Below the pieces are notes generated by a model. That model worked only from the letters and a program-made list of their open reading frames with translations. It did no database searches and was not told the origin of the DNA. A stretch of 64,000 bases of DNA, taken from an uncultured Bacteroidales bacterium. Lineage in GTDB: Bacteria; Bacteroidota; Bacteroidia; Bacteroidales; Muribaculaceae. How positions within the stretch are numbered: position 1 is the first letter of the stretch; each line of letters opens with the position of its first letter. The position numbers and the translations under genes were made by a program. Shown one piece after another: positions 8,968-16,974 of the stretch. The stretch spans positions 26,409 through 90,408 of the forward strand of contig CADAFP010000023.1 of NCBI GenBank assembly GCA_902787185.1, read 5' to 3'.

Positions 8968-9863
8968 GGCTTCAAGGATTTAAGGATTTCACAATCTTCT
9001 TCACTGATACAAACGCCTGCAAGCTTGTTTTCAAAGGTTACGGTGCGCTCTACGTAGCGCAGTTGTGACAGATTTTCAAGAGAAAAAGAGATGGTGTGTG
9101 GATTGCGCGTGCCATTGTTTCTTAGTGATCCTCGAATTCGCAGTTTGCCATCAACAATATTTACCTTGGTGTTCTCATCAATCATGTATTCATAGTTCAC
9201 ACCATTTGTGTTACTTACGATTATGAAGGTGCAGAGCCTGGTATCGGGAACTCCTAAGATAAGGTCTATAAGGGTACTGGCATCGGCAATAGTGACTTTA
9301 CCGTCTTCATCTACGTCAGCTGCTGCTAGGTTAATGTCGGTTGGGTCACCGCTCAACAAGTAGTCAATGATGGCTGTAACATCGGCAACGGTAACCAGTC
9401 CGTCACCATCGGCATCACCCTTCAATACAGTTGCTATGCCGATAAGGTTCTTTGAAGCCACAGGCTGGCCGCTAGCGTTGTTGAGATAAACGGTTGCTGA
9501 GTGTTCGCCAGCGATTGTGGGTCGATATGTGACTTCCACAGTTGCAATATAAGTTGTCGTTGTGCTGCCAGATGCCACCATCACGTTTACTAAAGTAGCC
9601 GTGAAAAATCGGTTGCTGATGCTGACTGAGAAATCGTTCGTGCCCTTGAGTGAGGTGGGCTCTTGCTGTCCAGTGGCGTTTAATCTGACAACCCCGTTGA
9701 CTACATACTGTAGTTTGATGGTGTGGGTGTCTGATTGCCCTACATACGCTTCAAAATATTCGCCTGTCGGGTCGATGAATCCGCTGCCGGAAACTTCTTG
9801 TGCCGCTAGTCCTTGGGATAGAGCCAGGATTAGGGCGATGAGTAATACAAGTTTTTGTTTCAT
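8964..9863 (-). CDS. Secreted ASH-domain protein with dockerin-like module
   Basis: A 299-residue exported protein and the first gene of the Ig-like operon. It has a signal peptide (1-21), one ASH-type beta-sandwich (about 25-145), then two dockerin-like calcium half-repeats (DADGDGLVTVADV and DVDEDGKVTIADA, about 150-205) and a C-terminal beta domain of about 95 residues. Its signal peptide and dockerin-like module resemble those of the gene at 3319-5127, which suggests duplication within the operon. Its stop overlaps the next start by 4 bp. Binding partner unknown; no cohesin is visible in the window. Confidence 0.72.
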   Translation of the reverse strand: MKQKLVLLIALILALSQGLAAQEVSGSGFIDPTGEYFEAYVGQSDTHTIKLQYVVNGVVRLNATGQQEPTSLKGTNDFSVSISNRFFTATLVNVMVASGSTTTTYIATVEVTYRPTIAGEHSATVYLNNASGQPVASKNLIGIATVLKGDADGDGLVTVADVTAIIDYLLSGDPTDINLAAADVDEDGKVTIADASTLIDLILGVPDTRLCTFIIVSNTNGVNYEYMIDENTKVNIVDGKLRIRGSLRNNGTRNPHTISFSLENLSQLRYVERTVTFENKLAGVCISEEDCEILKSLKP

Positions 9864-9927
9864 AATGGTAAATAGGTTTAATAGTGGATGATACTCAGTC
9901 CTATATCAGCCGGGGCATAATAAAAAA

Positions 9928-10007
9928 GCGTGAACTGATATTGCCACACCTTCGTTGGAGGTCTTAGGAAACCCAGGGACACAGATGCACAATGAAGCAG
10001 CCCACGC
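9928..10007 (-). ncRNA. Divergent copy of the TTCCTAAG/CCAACGA structured element
   Basis: On the minus strand, outer arms GCGTG/CACGC and inner CATTG/CAATA-like arms enclose TTCCTAAG and CCAACGA in the same order as the two plus-strand copies; a T-rich tail follows. It lies about 65 nt upstream of the Ig-like operon start, in the direction of transcription, so it could be a leader element. Confidence 0.45.
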
Positions 10008-10021
10008 ATATAACGTGATTT

Positions 10022-10093
10022 CCGCTTTGCTGTCAATCGTGTCTCAAAATTGAAAAGTTCCTAAGTTCCCAACGAGAGCGATAAGCAAAACGC
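10022..10093 (+). ncRNA. Structured element, copy with conserved 22-nt core
   Basis: Arms TTTGCT (10026-10031)/AGCAAA (10084-10089) and ATCG/CGAT enclose a core at 10056-10077 identical to the copy at 10421-10442 (TTCCTAAGTTCCCAACGAG inside). The stem sequence differs from that of the other copy while pairing is kept. No promoter was seen just upstream. Confidence 0.5.
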
Positions 10094-10309
10094 TTTTAAA
10101 TAACCAAAATGTCTTGATGCGGATTAATGCATCACATCGCAAAAATAGTGTAATTGTCCCGAATCTTCAAAACAAATCATAAAAAAAACACATTCTTGTT
10201 AATTTTTTTGTTATTAGTGTCAAATTTTTGGACAGTTTCGGGTTAATACGGTCGTCGGGGCGGTAAAAAGTGCAATTTGATTGGTTTTCTTCAACTATAT
10301 TTGCACCCA

Positions 10310-10466
10310 ATGAATCTGTCGAATTCGGGATAAATGTAACTATATAACAATGTGCAGAGGATTAGAGTCCCGATTTGACAAAAATAGGCGTCTTGCCATC
10401 TGTCGTATCTCAAGATAGAAAGTTCCTAAGTTCCCAACGAGATAGAATGGCAAAACGCCTTTTTTT
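10310..10466 (+). ncRNA. Predicted small RNA ending in a 17-bp stem and U-run
   Basis: A promoter-like TATATTTG lies at 10296-10303 and no protein is encoded downstream. At 10386-10460 a strong stem forms: AGGCG/CGCCT, TTGCCAT/ATGGCAA and CTGTC/GATAG. It encloses a small hairpin (TATC-tcaa-GATA) and the conserved core 10421-10442. Seven T follow (10460-10466), as at an intrinsic terminator. The inferred transcript is about 155 nt. I do not recognise the family. Confidence 0.5.
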
Positions 10467-10723
10467 GATAAAATGACTTAATGACTATTTGGTATTTTTT
10501 TGCAAAATAAATGTGAGAATTCGGAACGGTCAAAAAAAATTGCAGTTTTTTTAGGGTAACACGTTTTATTTTTTCATAAAGTGTCCAAAAATTAGACAAT
10601 TTGAAGATTGGGTCTGGTGATGAGAGGTGTTGTAAGGGCGATTTTGAGAATGGGTTTAGGGTGCAATAAAGCACCAAGGGGAGGCATTGTCGATGTTTGG
10701 TTTGAGGATTGGGTGTAAATAAA

Positions 10724-10751
10724 CGGGCGGCCGCAGTGGTGCGGCTGCCCG
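10724..10751. terminator. GC-rich hairpin after the M13 peptidase gene
   Basis: CGGGCGGCCGCA (10724-10735) pairs with TGCGGCTGCCCG (10740-10751) around a 4-nt loop, 26 nt past the peptidase stop. The U-rich tail on the minus strand is weak. Confidence 0.6.
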
Positions 10752-10777
10752 TTGTAGTGGGGTTGTGGTAAATAGGT

Positions 10778-12598
10778 TTACCAGATGATGGCGCGGTCGG
10801 CGGGGTCGAGCCACATCTTTTCACCGGGCTTGATGCCGAAGGCGTCAAAGAAGGTGTCGATGTTCCTCAGAGTGGCGTTGACGCGGTAGCGGCCGATGCT
10901 GTGGGGGTCGCTCTTGGTCTGCTGGAAGATGGCCTCCTCGGTCATGTTGTCGGCCCAGATGCGGCCATAGCTCAGGTAGCCGTCGCGGAACTGCTGGGTG
11001 GTCTTGAAGGCGTCAAAAGCGATGCGCAGACCGCCCTGGTCGGCGATGTTCTCACCGAGGGTGAGGTGACCGTTGGCGTGCTGGTCCTTGACAACGATGA
11101 TCTGATCGAACTGCTCGGCGAGCTTCTCGGCAGCCTCCTGGAACTTCTGGCTGTCCTCCTCGGTCCACCAGTCGGTCATGTTGCCGTACTGGTCAAACAT
11201 GCGGCCCTGGTCATCGAAGCCGTGAGTCATCTCGTGGCCGATAACCACGCCGATGGCACCGAAGTTGGTGGCGTCGTCGGCCTCCACATCAAAGAAGGGG
11301 GGCTGCAGGATGGCGGCGGGGAAGCAAATCTCGTTGGTGGTGGGGTTGTAGTAGGCGTTCACCGTTTGCGGAGTCATGCCCCACTCGTCGCGGTCAACGG
11401 GCTTGCCCATCTTGTCGAGGTTGCGGCGGGTCTCATACAGGCTGGCGGCCTTGATGTTCTCATACATGCTCTTGCTGGGATCTACCTGCAAACCGCTGTA
11501 GTCGTACTTGTTGACGTAAATCTCGCCAACGGCCTCACCGAGCAGTGAGTTGGGGAAGCCCAGAGCGCGTTTCCAGCGGGGCTTGCGCTCCTTCTGTCCG
11601 CTCAGGGTGCGACCGTAGAAGTCAAATGACGTCTCACCGAAGTCGTCGCTCAGGTAGTTGGAAGCGCCACGGATGACCAGACCGGCCATGTAGTCGCGCA
11701 TCTGCTGCTCCTTGAGGTTGGTCATCAGGTCGTTGGCAACAGCCATCACCTTGGGCTCGGTCAGGATTACCCATTCCACCTGCGGGGTGCCCATCAGGTT
11801 GAAGTACTCCTTCCAGTTGATGGCGGGGTAGTCGGCCTGCAGCTGGTCCAGGGTGCGGATATTGTACAGCTTGGTGTAGTCGCGGGCCTCGGCGCGGTCC
11901 ATCTTGGCCTGGGCAAACTTGTACTCAATGTCGTAGATGGTCTTGCAGGCGCGGGTGGCCTCTTTCTTGCTGTAACCGGCGAGCATGAAGGTCTTCACCA
12001 GGTAGTCCTTGTAGGCCTGCTGGATCTTCTTGCTGTCGGCATCGGTGTTCAGGTAGTAGTCCCTGTCGGGCAGACCGCTGGTACCGGCGCTCAGCCACAT
12101 CACATTCATATCGCTGTTCTTGAGGTCGGTCTCCACGCCGATGTTGAAGAACGGGTTGCTCAGTGTCAGGTGCTGGTCGGCGATGAAGCGCGTGAGGTCG
12201 GCTTTCTTGAAGGCCTTCACCTTTGCCAGGTCGGCCATGAGGGGCTGTGCGCCCTCGCGGTTCAGGCGGTCACTGTCCATGGCCATCTTGTACAGGTCGG
12301 CGACTTTCTGGTCCACGGTGCCGAACTTGTGGTCGGTCTTGCCCAGCTCCAGGAACATGTCGCGCAGGCGGTTCTCGTTCTCCTCGGCGAGCACGTTAAA
12401 CACGCCATAGCTTGAATACTCGGGGTGCATGCTCAGGGGGTTGGCTTTCATCCAGCCACCACCGGCATACTCATAGAAATCCTCGCCTGGCTTCACGGTC
12501 AGGTCCATGTCGGCGCGCGTAACGCCGTGAGTCACTTGTGCCTGCACACCAGGCACGGCAGCCATCATAATGGCCATAGCTAATAACATCTTTTTCAT
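10778..12598 (-). CDS. M13 family metallopeptidase (PepO-like), internally shortened
   Basis: A 606-residue exported neprilysin-like zinc peptidase that would cleave peptides in the periplasm. It has a signal peptide (1-20), the zinc motif HEMTH and the third ligand in GENIADQGG. The C-terminal motif (GRYRVNATLRNIDTF) and final W are intact. Family members usually run about 670-680 residues. Two segments appear to be missing in frame. One of about 45 residues lies between YVNKY and DYSGL, where relatives have the WMS..TK..A..KL helix region. Another of about 18 lies between AFKTTQQ and FRDGYLSYGR. The catalytic ligands remain, so activity is possible but uncertain. It is a single gene with a promoter at 12646-12674. 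Confidence 0.88.
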   Translation of the reverse strand: MKKMLLAMAIMMAAVPGVQAQVTHGVTRADMDLTVKPGEDFYEYAGGGWMKANPLSMHPEYSSYGVFNVLAEENENRLRDMFLELGKTDHKFGTVDQKVADLYKMAMDSDRLNREGAQPLMADLAKVKAFKKADLTRFIADQHLTLSNPFFNIGVETDLKNSDMNVMWLSAGTSGLPDRDYYLNTDADSKKIQQAYKDYLVKTFMLAGYSKKEATRACKTIYDIEYKFAQAKMDRAEARDYTKLYNIRTLDQLQADYPAINWKEYFNLMGTPQVEWVILTEPKVMAVANDLMTNLKEQQMRDYMAGLVIRGASNYLSDDFGETSFDFYGRTLSGQKERKPRWKRALGFPNSLLGEAVGEIYVNKYDYSGLQVDPSKSMYENIKAASLYETRRNLDKMGKPVDRDEWGMTPQTVNAYYNPTTNEICFPAAILQPPFFDVEADDATNFGAIGVVIGHEMTHGFDDQGRMFDQYGNMTDWWTEEDSQKFQEAAEKLAEQFDQIIVVKDQHANGHLTLGENIADQGGLRIAFDAFKTTQQFRDGYLSYGRIWADNMTEEAIFQQTKSDPHSIGRYRVNATLRNIDTFFDAFGIKPGEKMWLDPADRAIIW

Positions 12599-12645
12599 TA
12601 TAAAAAAACTATTGTTTAAGTGATATGTTTTTTGGTTCTAGCCCG

Positions 12646-12674
12646 CAAAAGTAATAAAAATCCTTTTAATGCAA
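12646..12674 (-). promoter_or_regulatory. Bacteroidetes-type promoter of the M13 peptidase gene
   Basis: On the minus strand TTG (12674-12672), 18 nt, TACTTTTG (12653-12646), about 48 nt upstream of the start. Confidence 0.6.
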
Positions 12675-12715
12675 TTTATCTTGATGGAAAATCGCCATTG
12701 GGTGCGGTCGTGGCC

Positions 12716-14077
12716 TTATCTTCTTCTCAAGGTCTCGACGATGCGCGCCATCTGGTTGGGGATGCGGATTTGCTGAGGACACTTCTTCAGGCAGTTCTCG
12801 CAGTCAACACACTGGGTGGCCCAGGTCGAGGCATCGGGCAGTGCCTTGCGCAGGCCTTCGGCAAACTGGTCCTTGCGGGCCATGTAGTCGGGCGCCTGCT
12901 TGTCGGGCAGCGGGAGTATCTTTTGGGCAACGGCCTCGTTGTAATAGGAGAAGTTGCCGGGGATATCCACGCCATAGGGGCACGGCATGCAGTACTCGCA
13001 AGCCGTACACGGAATGACGGGGAAGCCGGCCATCACGTCGGCAATCTCCTCGAGCACCTTGTTCTCGGCCTCGGTGCAGGGCTCAAGGGGTGAGAAGGTG
13101 CGGACGTTTTCCTCCAGATGGCTCATCTGGTTCATGCCGCTGAGCGTGGTGAGGATATTGGGGTGGGAACCTACCCATCTGAATGCCCATGAAGCCGGGG
13201 TGTCGTTGGGACGCAAAGCGGTGAGCCGCTGGACGAGTTCGTCGTCCATGCGGGCCAGTGCGCCGCCGCGCAGGGGTTCCATCACCACCGTCTGCACGCC
13301 GGTTTTTTCCATCTTGTTATACAGGTATTCGGCATCGGCATCCTGCCTCCAGCCCGACTTGTTGAGCGAGGCATGGCGCCAGTCGAGATAGTTCATCTGA
13401 ATCTGGGCAAAGTCCCAATGGTACTCGTTCTGATGGTCGAGCAGGAAGTCAAACACGCTCACGTTGCCGTGGTAGGAGAAACCCAGGTGGCGAATGCGGC
13501 CAGCCTCACGTTCCTGCAACAGGAAGTCGAGCAGGCCGTTGTCCAAGAAACGGGGCGTGAAAGCATCCATGCCGGTGCCGCCCACACTGTGGAGCAGGTA
13601 GTAATCGATGTAATCCACCTGAAGCTTGTTGAACGAATTCTCGTACATCCTGCGTGCGTCATCCAGCAGCCACTTCTCGTCGCGCTGGTTGGACATCTTG
13701 GTGGCCACGAAATACTTTTCGCGCGGATAACGGCTCAACGCAATGCCCGTCATCTCCTCGCTGCGTCCGCCCTTGTAAACGGGAGCGGTATCAAAGTAGT
13801 TCACACCGTGGGCGATGGCGTAGTCCACAAGCTGGTTGATTTCATCCTGGTTGTCGGGCAAACGCATCATGCCGAAACCCAAGAGCGATACTTTCTCGCC
13901 CGAGCCATGCTGGACCCGATAGGTCATCTGTCCCTGCGAATCTCCGCCAAGGGCGGTTTGCGGCCTACTGGTCTCACCAGCCAACACTCCCAGCGGATTA
14001 ACAGCCATAACGGCGGCACCCAGTCCCAGCTTGTGCAGGAACTGACGGCGATTCATGTCCGATTGCTTGTTTCCCAT
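12716..14077 (-). CDS. Exported aldo/keto reductase with C-terminal 4Fe-4S domain
   Basis: 453 residues. A twin-arginine signal (NRRQFLHKLGLGAAVMAV) suggests Tat export of a folded, cofactor-bound protein. The TIM-barrel aldo/keto reductase core follows, with catalytic residues in DTAPVYKGGRSEEM, VATKMS and YYLLHS. The C-terminus is a ferredoxin-like domain with CTACEYCMPCPYG and CVDCENCLKKCP. Such proteins reduce carbonyls with NAD(P)H or pass electrons through the iron-sulfur clusters; the substrate is unknown. An upstream Met at 14125 is open but weak; the Met at 14077 has an AAGGAT sequence before it, and 14056 is also possible. It diverges from the flavoprotein at 14258. Confidence 0.87.
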   Translation of the reverse strand: MGNKQSDMNRRQFLHKLGLGAAVMAVNPLGVLAGETSRPQTALGGDSQGQMTYRVQHGSGEKVSLLGFGMMRLPDNQDEINQLVDYAIAHGVNYFDTAPVYKGGRSEEMTGIALSRYPREKYFVATKMSNQRDEKWLLDDARRMYENSFNKLQVDYIDYYLLHSVGGTGMDAFTPRFLDNGLLDFLLQEREAGRIRHLGFSYHGNVSVFDFLLDHQNEYHWDFAQIQMNYLDWRHASLNKSGWRQDADAEYLYNKMEKTGVQTVVMEPLRGGALARMDDELVQRLTALRPNDTPASWAFRWVGSHPNILTTLSGMNQMSHLEENVRTFSPLEPCTEAENKVLEEIADVMAGFPVIPCTACEYCMPCPYGVDIPGNFSYYNEAVAQKILPLPDKQAPDYMARKDQFAEGLRKALPDASTWATQCVDCENCLKKCPQQIRIPNQMARIVETLRRR

Positions 14078-14202
14078 ATCCTTATTTCCTTTATTGTGAT
14101 TGTTACATATTCTAATAAGCCGCAAATATAATAAAAAAAACGGTTATAACACTAACTTACACCCAGATACTTGCTGAACAATAGAAAAGCGCCCTCGCAA
14201 AG

Positions 14203-14232
14203 TTGGAATATTCGGATTTTTTTGTAAATTTG
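14203..14232 (+). promoter_or_regulatory. Promoter of the flavoprotein/cupin operon
   Basis: TTG (14203-14205), 19 nt, TAAATTTG (14225-14232), 25 nt before the ATG. Confidence 0.7.
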
Positions 14233-14257
14233 CAGAGATTTCAATAAGGTACAAATC

Positions 14258-15007
14258 ATGGATAGACGCGAATTTGTCAAGGACATGGCGATGGTTGCCA
14301 TCACTGTTTTGTCATCACCGCTGATGGCACTGGCTGACGCTCAATCCAACAATAGGAATAGCATTATGAAGAAAATCATGATTATCGATGGCGGTCCGCG
14401 CAAGAACATGAACACCGCCCAAATGTTGCAGAAGATTGCCGAGGGAGCACGCTCGGTAGGTGACAATATCGAAGCGAAGATAGTCCGCCTGTATGACCTG
14501 GACTACAAAGGCTGCATGTCGTGCATGGCTTGCAAAATCAAGGGAAAGGCATCCAACGTGTGCAAGTTCAAGGACGCCTTGACGCCAATCCTGGATGAGA
14601 TCGCCCAAGCCGACGGCCTGGTTCTGGGTTCGCCCATCTATTTTGGCGACGTGACCGGGCAGATGCGCACCTTCCTGGAGCGCCTGGCCTTCCCGTGGCT
14701 CTCCTATAACGACTATAGCATGACGGCTCCCAAAAAGATGCCTGTTGTCCTGGTCGAGACCATGAATGGGACACCCGAAAGGAACAACAGCAAGGGATAT
14801 GGCTCGATGGAATACTGCATCAGCACCGCCCTGGGTCAGCCTGAACGCCTGATTGCCTACAACACCTATCAAGTGAAAGATTACAGCCGCTTTGAGCTGG
14901 CAGGCTTCAGCGAGGAGGAGAAGCGTCAGTACCGCGACGCCCATTGGGAGCAAGACCTGCAGAAGGCCTTCGACACCGGCAAACGCATGGCTGAGCAGAT
15001 CAACTGA
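14258..15007 (+). CDS. Flavodoxin-fold NAD(P)H-dependent oxidoreductase with Tat-like leader
   Basis: 249 residues. The N-terminus MDRREFVKDMAM looks like a Tat leader; the flavodoxin fold starts at residue 37 (KKIMIIDGGPRKNMNTAQM). It has GCMSCMACK, a Cys-rich motif seen in iron-sulfur flavoproteins, and the FMN loop GSPIYFGDVTGQMRTFLERL. It probably uses FMN to reduce quinones or other acceptors. Translation from an internal Met at 14366 would give a cytoplasmic form without the leader. The cupin gene follows after 9 bp. Confidence 0.85.
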   Translation: MDRREFVKDMAMVAITVLSSPLMALADAQSNNRNSIMKKIMIIDGGPRKNMNTAQMLQKIAEGARSVGDNIEAKIVRLYDLDYKGCMSCMACKIKGKASNVCKFKDALTPILDEIAQADGLVLGSPIYFGDVTGQMRTFLERLAFPWLSYNDYSMTAPKKMPVVLVETMNGTPERNNSKGYGSMEYCISTALGQPERLIAYNTYQVKDYSRFELAGFSEEEKRQYRDAHWEQDLQKAFDTGKRMAEQIN

Positions 15008-15016
15008 ACCGACACG

Positions 15017-15421
15017 ATGAAGATAATTGATGACAAATTGGTGAATGATTTGGCCGAGCAGGCCAAGGCGTCACCGCGGCTCAGGATGAACTTCAACTTT
15101 CATCAGAGCCTACAGGACAAATGTCACCGTTTCCTCAATGCCCTGGAACCGGGCACGCAGATTCCTGTGCATCACCATCCCACCAAGGACGAGACCTTCG
15201 TGATTTTAAAGGGTAGGGTGAGGGTGCTGACCTACAATGACGAGGGTGAAGTCATCGAGTCATGCGTCCTGAGCCATGAAGATGGCCTCTACGGAGCCGA
15301 CATCCCCAAGAACGTGTGGCATAGTCTTGAATGTCTGGAGCCAAGTGTGCTGCTGGAATGCAAGGAGGGGCCTTTCATCGAGCATGAGGTGGATGGAATC
15401 CTCGAGATAAAGGCCAAATGA
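15017..15421 (+). CDS. WbuC-family cupin
   Basis: A 134-residue small cupin of the WbuC type. The cupin motif HHHPTKDETFVILKG holds the metal-binding His cluster and Glu, and the second motif is PKNVWHSLE. WbuC proteins lie in O-antigen clusters elsewhere but have no proven reaction. It follows the flavoprotein by 9 bp, so they are co-transcribed, and it is probably cytoplasmic. Confidence 0.82.
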   Translation: MKIIDDKLVNDLAEQAKASPRLRMNFNFHQSLQDKCHRFLNALEPGTQIPVHHHPTKDETFVILKGRVRVLTYNDEGEVIESCVLSHEDGLYGADIPKNVWHSLECLEPSVLLECKEGPFIEHEVDGILEIKAK

Positions 15422-15547
15422 GCGGGCAGGCGCTGTGTCAAACAAAATGTATAAAACAATTGAACAACATCAATCACTTAATCATAGACTCATCGGCAGA
15501 ATCAGGTATTCGCTCACTTGATTCCGCCAATGGGTTAATCTGTCTAT

Positions 15548-16822
15548 ATGAAACTGTACAAGGCTAACATCATTTATACTCGCGAGAAAGACCACTTTGA
15601 GATTGTGGAGCATGGCTATGTGGGCGTCGAGAACGGGCGCGTCGTGGACGTGGCCAGCAGTGCCGACGCTTTTGGCCAGCAGCCCGAAGAGGTGATAGAT
15701 TACGGCGACTGCCTGCTCATACCTGCCATGAACGACATGCATGTGCATGCGGGGCAGTACCGCAACCAAGGCATCTCCATGGACATGGCACTGCTGGAGT
15801 GGCTCAACAGCTACACCTTCCCTGAGGAGGCGAAATACAGTGACACGCGCTACGCAAGGCGCATGTACAGCCGCTTCGTGCACGACCTGTGGCGCTATGG
15901 CACGATGCGCACCGCCACCTTTGCCACTACCCATCTGGAGAGCACACGCCTGCTCATGGAACTGTTCCGTGAGGCCGGGATGGGTGCCATGGTCGGCAAG
16001 GTAAATATGGACCGCAACTCTATCGACGCCCTGCTTGAGAGCGTCGATGAGGGCGTGGCAAGGAACGAGGCGCTCATCGCCGAGTGGAACGACCCTGACA
16101 GCCTTGTCAGACCCATCATCACGCCGCGTTTCATCCCCTCGTGCTCGCCCGCCATGCTGCGGGCTTGCGGCGAACAGGCACAAAAGTACCAGGTGCCCGT
16201 GCAGTCTCACCTGTCTGAGAACCTGGGTGAAATCGCCCTGGTGCGCGAGTTGGAGCCCGAGAGCCGTTTCTATGGCGACGCCTACGACCGCTATGGCCTG
16301 TTCGGACAGACTCCAACCATCATGGCACATTGCGTCTTCAGTGCAGGCGAAGAACTGGAACTGATGAGCCGTCGCAACGTGATGGTGGCGCATTGCCCCA
16401 CGTCGAACATCAACCTTATAACCGGAATCGCGCCCATCCGCGCCTTACTCGACAAGGGCATCAAGGTGGGTTTGGGTAGCGACATCAGCGGTGGCCATGA
16501 CATGAGCATCATGCGCGTGATGGTCTATGCCATTCAGGTGAGCAAACTTTACAACCAGAAGTTCAAGAACGATCGCTTCCTCTCGCTCTCCGAAGCATTC
16601 TGGATTGCCACCAAGTCGGCAGGCAGCTTCTTCGGGCGCGTGGGCAGCTTTGAGCCGGGTTACGAGTTCGACGCCCTCGTCATCGACGACAGCGACCTCA
16701 ACCACGACAACTACACACTGACCCAACGCCTCGAACGTTTCATCTATGTGGGTGACGACCGCCACATCGCCGTCCGCTTCTGCCGTGGTCAAGAAATTCC
16801 CGAACCCCGAATCCTGGACTAA
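15548..16822 (+). CDS. Amidohydrolase, guanine deaminase-like
   Basis: A 424-residue metal-dependent amidohydrolase of the TrzA/AtzA/GuaD group. It has the N-terminal metal motif MHVHAGQYRNQG, the central HCVFSAGE and HCPTSNINL, and GLGSDISGG carrying the catalytic Asp. These match guanine deaminase (guanine to xanthine). The expected VDTH is here NDMH. It is cytoplasmic, with no leader. It lies 126 bp after the cupin and may share its transcript. Deamination of another heterocycle cannot be excluded. Confidence 0.8.
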   Translation: MKLYKANIIYTREKDHFEIVEHGYVGVENGRVVDVASSADAFGQQPEEVIDYGDCLLIPAMNDMHVHAGQYRNQGISMDMALLEWLNSYTFPEEAKYSDTRYARRMYSRFVHDLWRYGTMRTATFATTHLESTRLLMELFREAGMGAMVGKVNMDRNSIDALLESVDEGVARNEALIAEWNDPDSLVRPIITPRFIPSCSPAMLRACGEQAQKYQVPVQSHLSENLGEIALVRELEPESRFYGDAYDRYGLFGQTPTIMAHCVFSAGEELELMSRRNVMVAHCPTSNINLITGIAPIRALLDKGIKVGLGSDISGGHDMSIMRVMVYAIQVSKLYNQKFKNDRFLSLSEAFWIATKSAGSFFGRVGSFEPGYEFDALVIDDSDLNHDNYTLTQRLERFIYVGDDRHIAVRFCRGQEIPEPRILD

Positions 16823-16837
16823 AACGCAAAGAACCGA

Positions 16838-16914
16838 TAATCAATCAGTGTGGTGTTAGATGATGAGGACAAGGTTTTGCCCTCAGTTTTAGGTATTGTG
16901 CTGCTCATTGATTA
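16838..16914. terminator. Long inverted repeat between convergent genes
   Basis: TAATCAAT (16838-16845) pairs with ATTGATTA (16907-16914), with a further TGAGG/CCTCA hairpin inside. It lies between the guaD-like stop and the AraC stop and probably terminates from either side. Confidence 0.4.
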
Positions 16915-16974
16915 GGAGTAATTTATACTCCAAAATCAATGAAATGCAACTGATTAGATATATAGCTTGTAGGC

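Larger units (their letters stand above)
9864..10777. other. 0.9-kb intergenic region with three copies of a structured element
   Basis: No protein gene is supported here. The segment holds three related hairpin elements (9928-10007, 10022-10093, 10386-10460), a plus-strand promoter-like box (10296-10303) and the hairpin after the M13 peptidase gene (10724-10751). It is also the 5' leader region of the minus-strand Ig-like operon. Confidence 0.7.

Noticed and set aside
10426-10848. 140-codon minus-strand gene
   Set aside because: Overlaps the end of the peptidase gene and the small RNA element; low-complexity translation.
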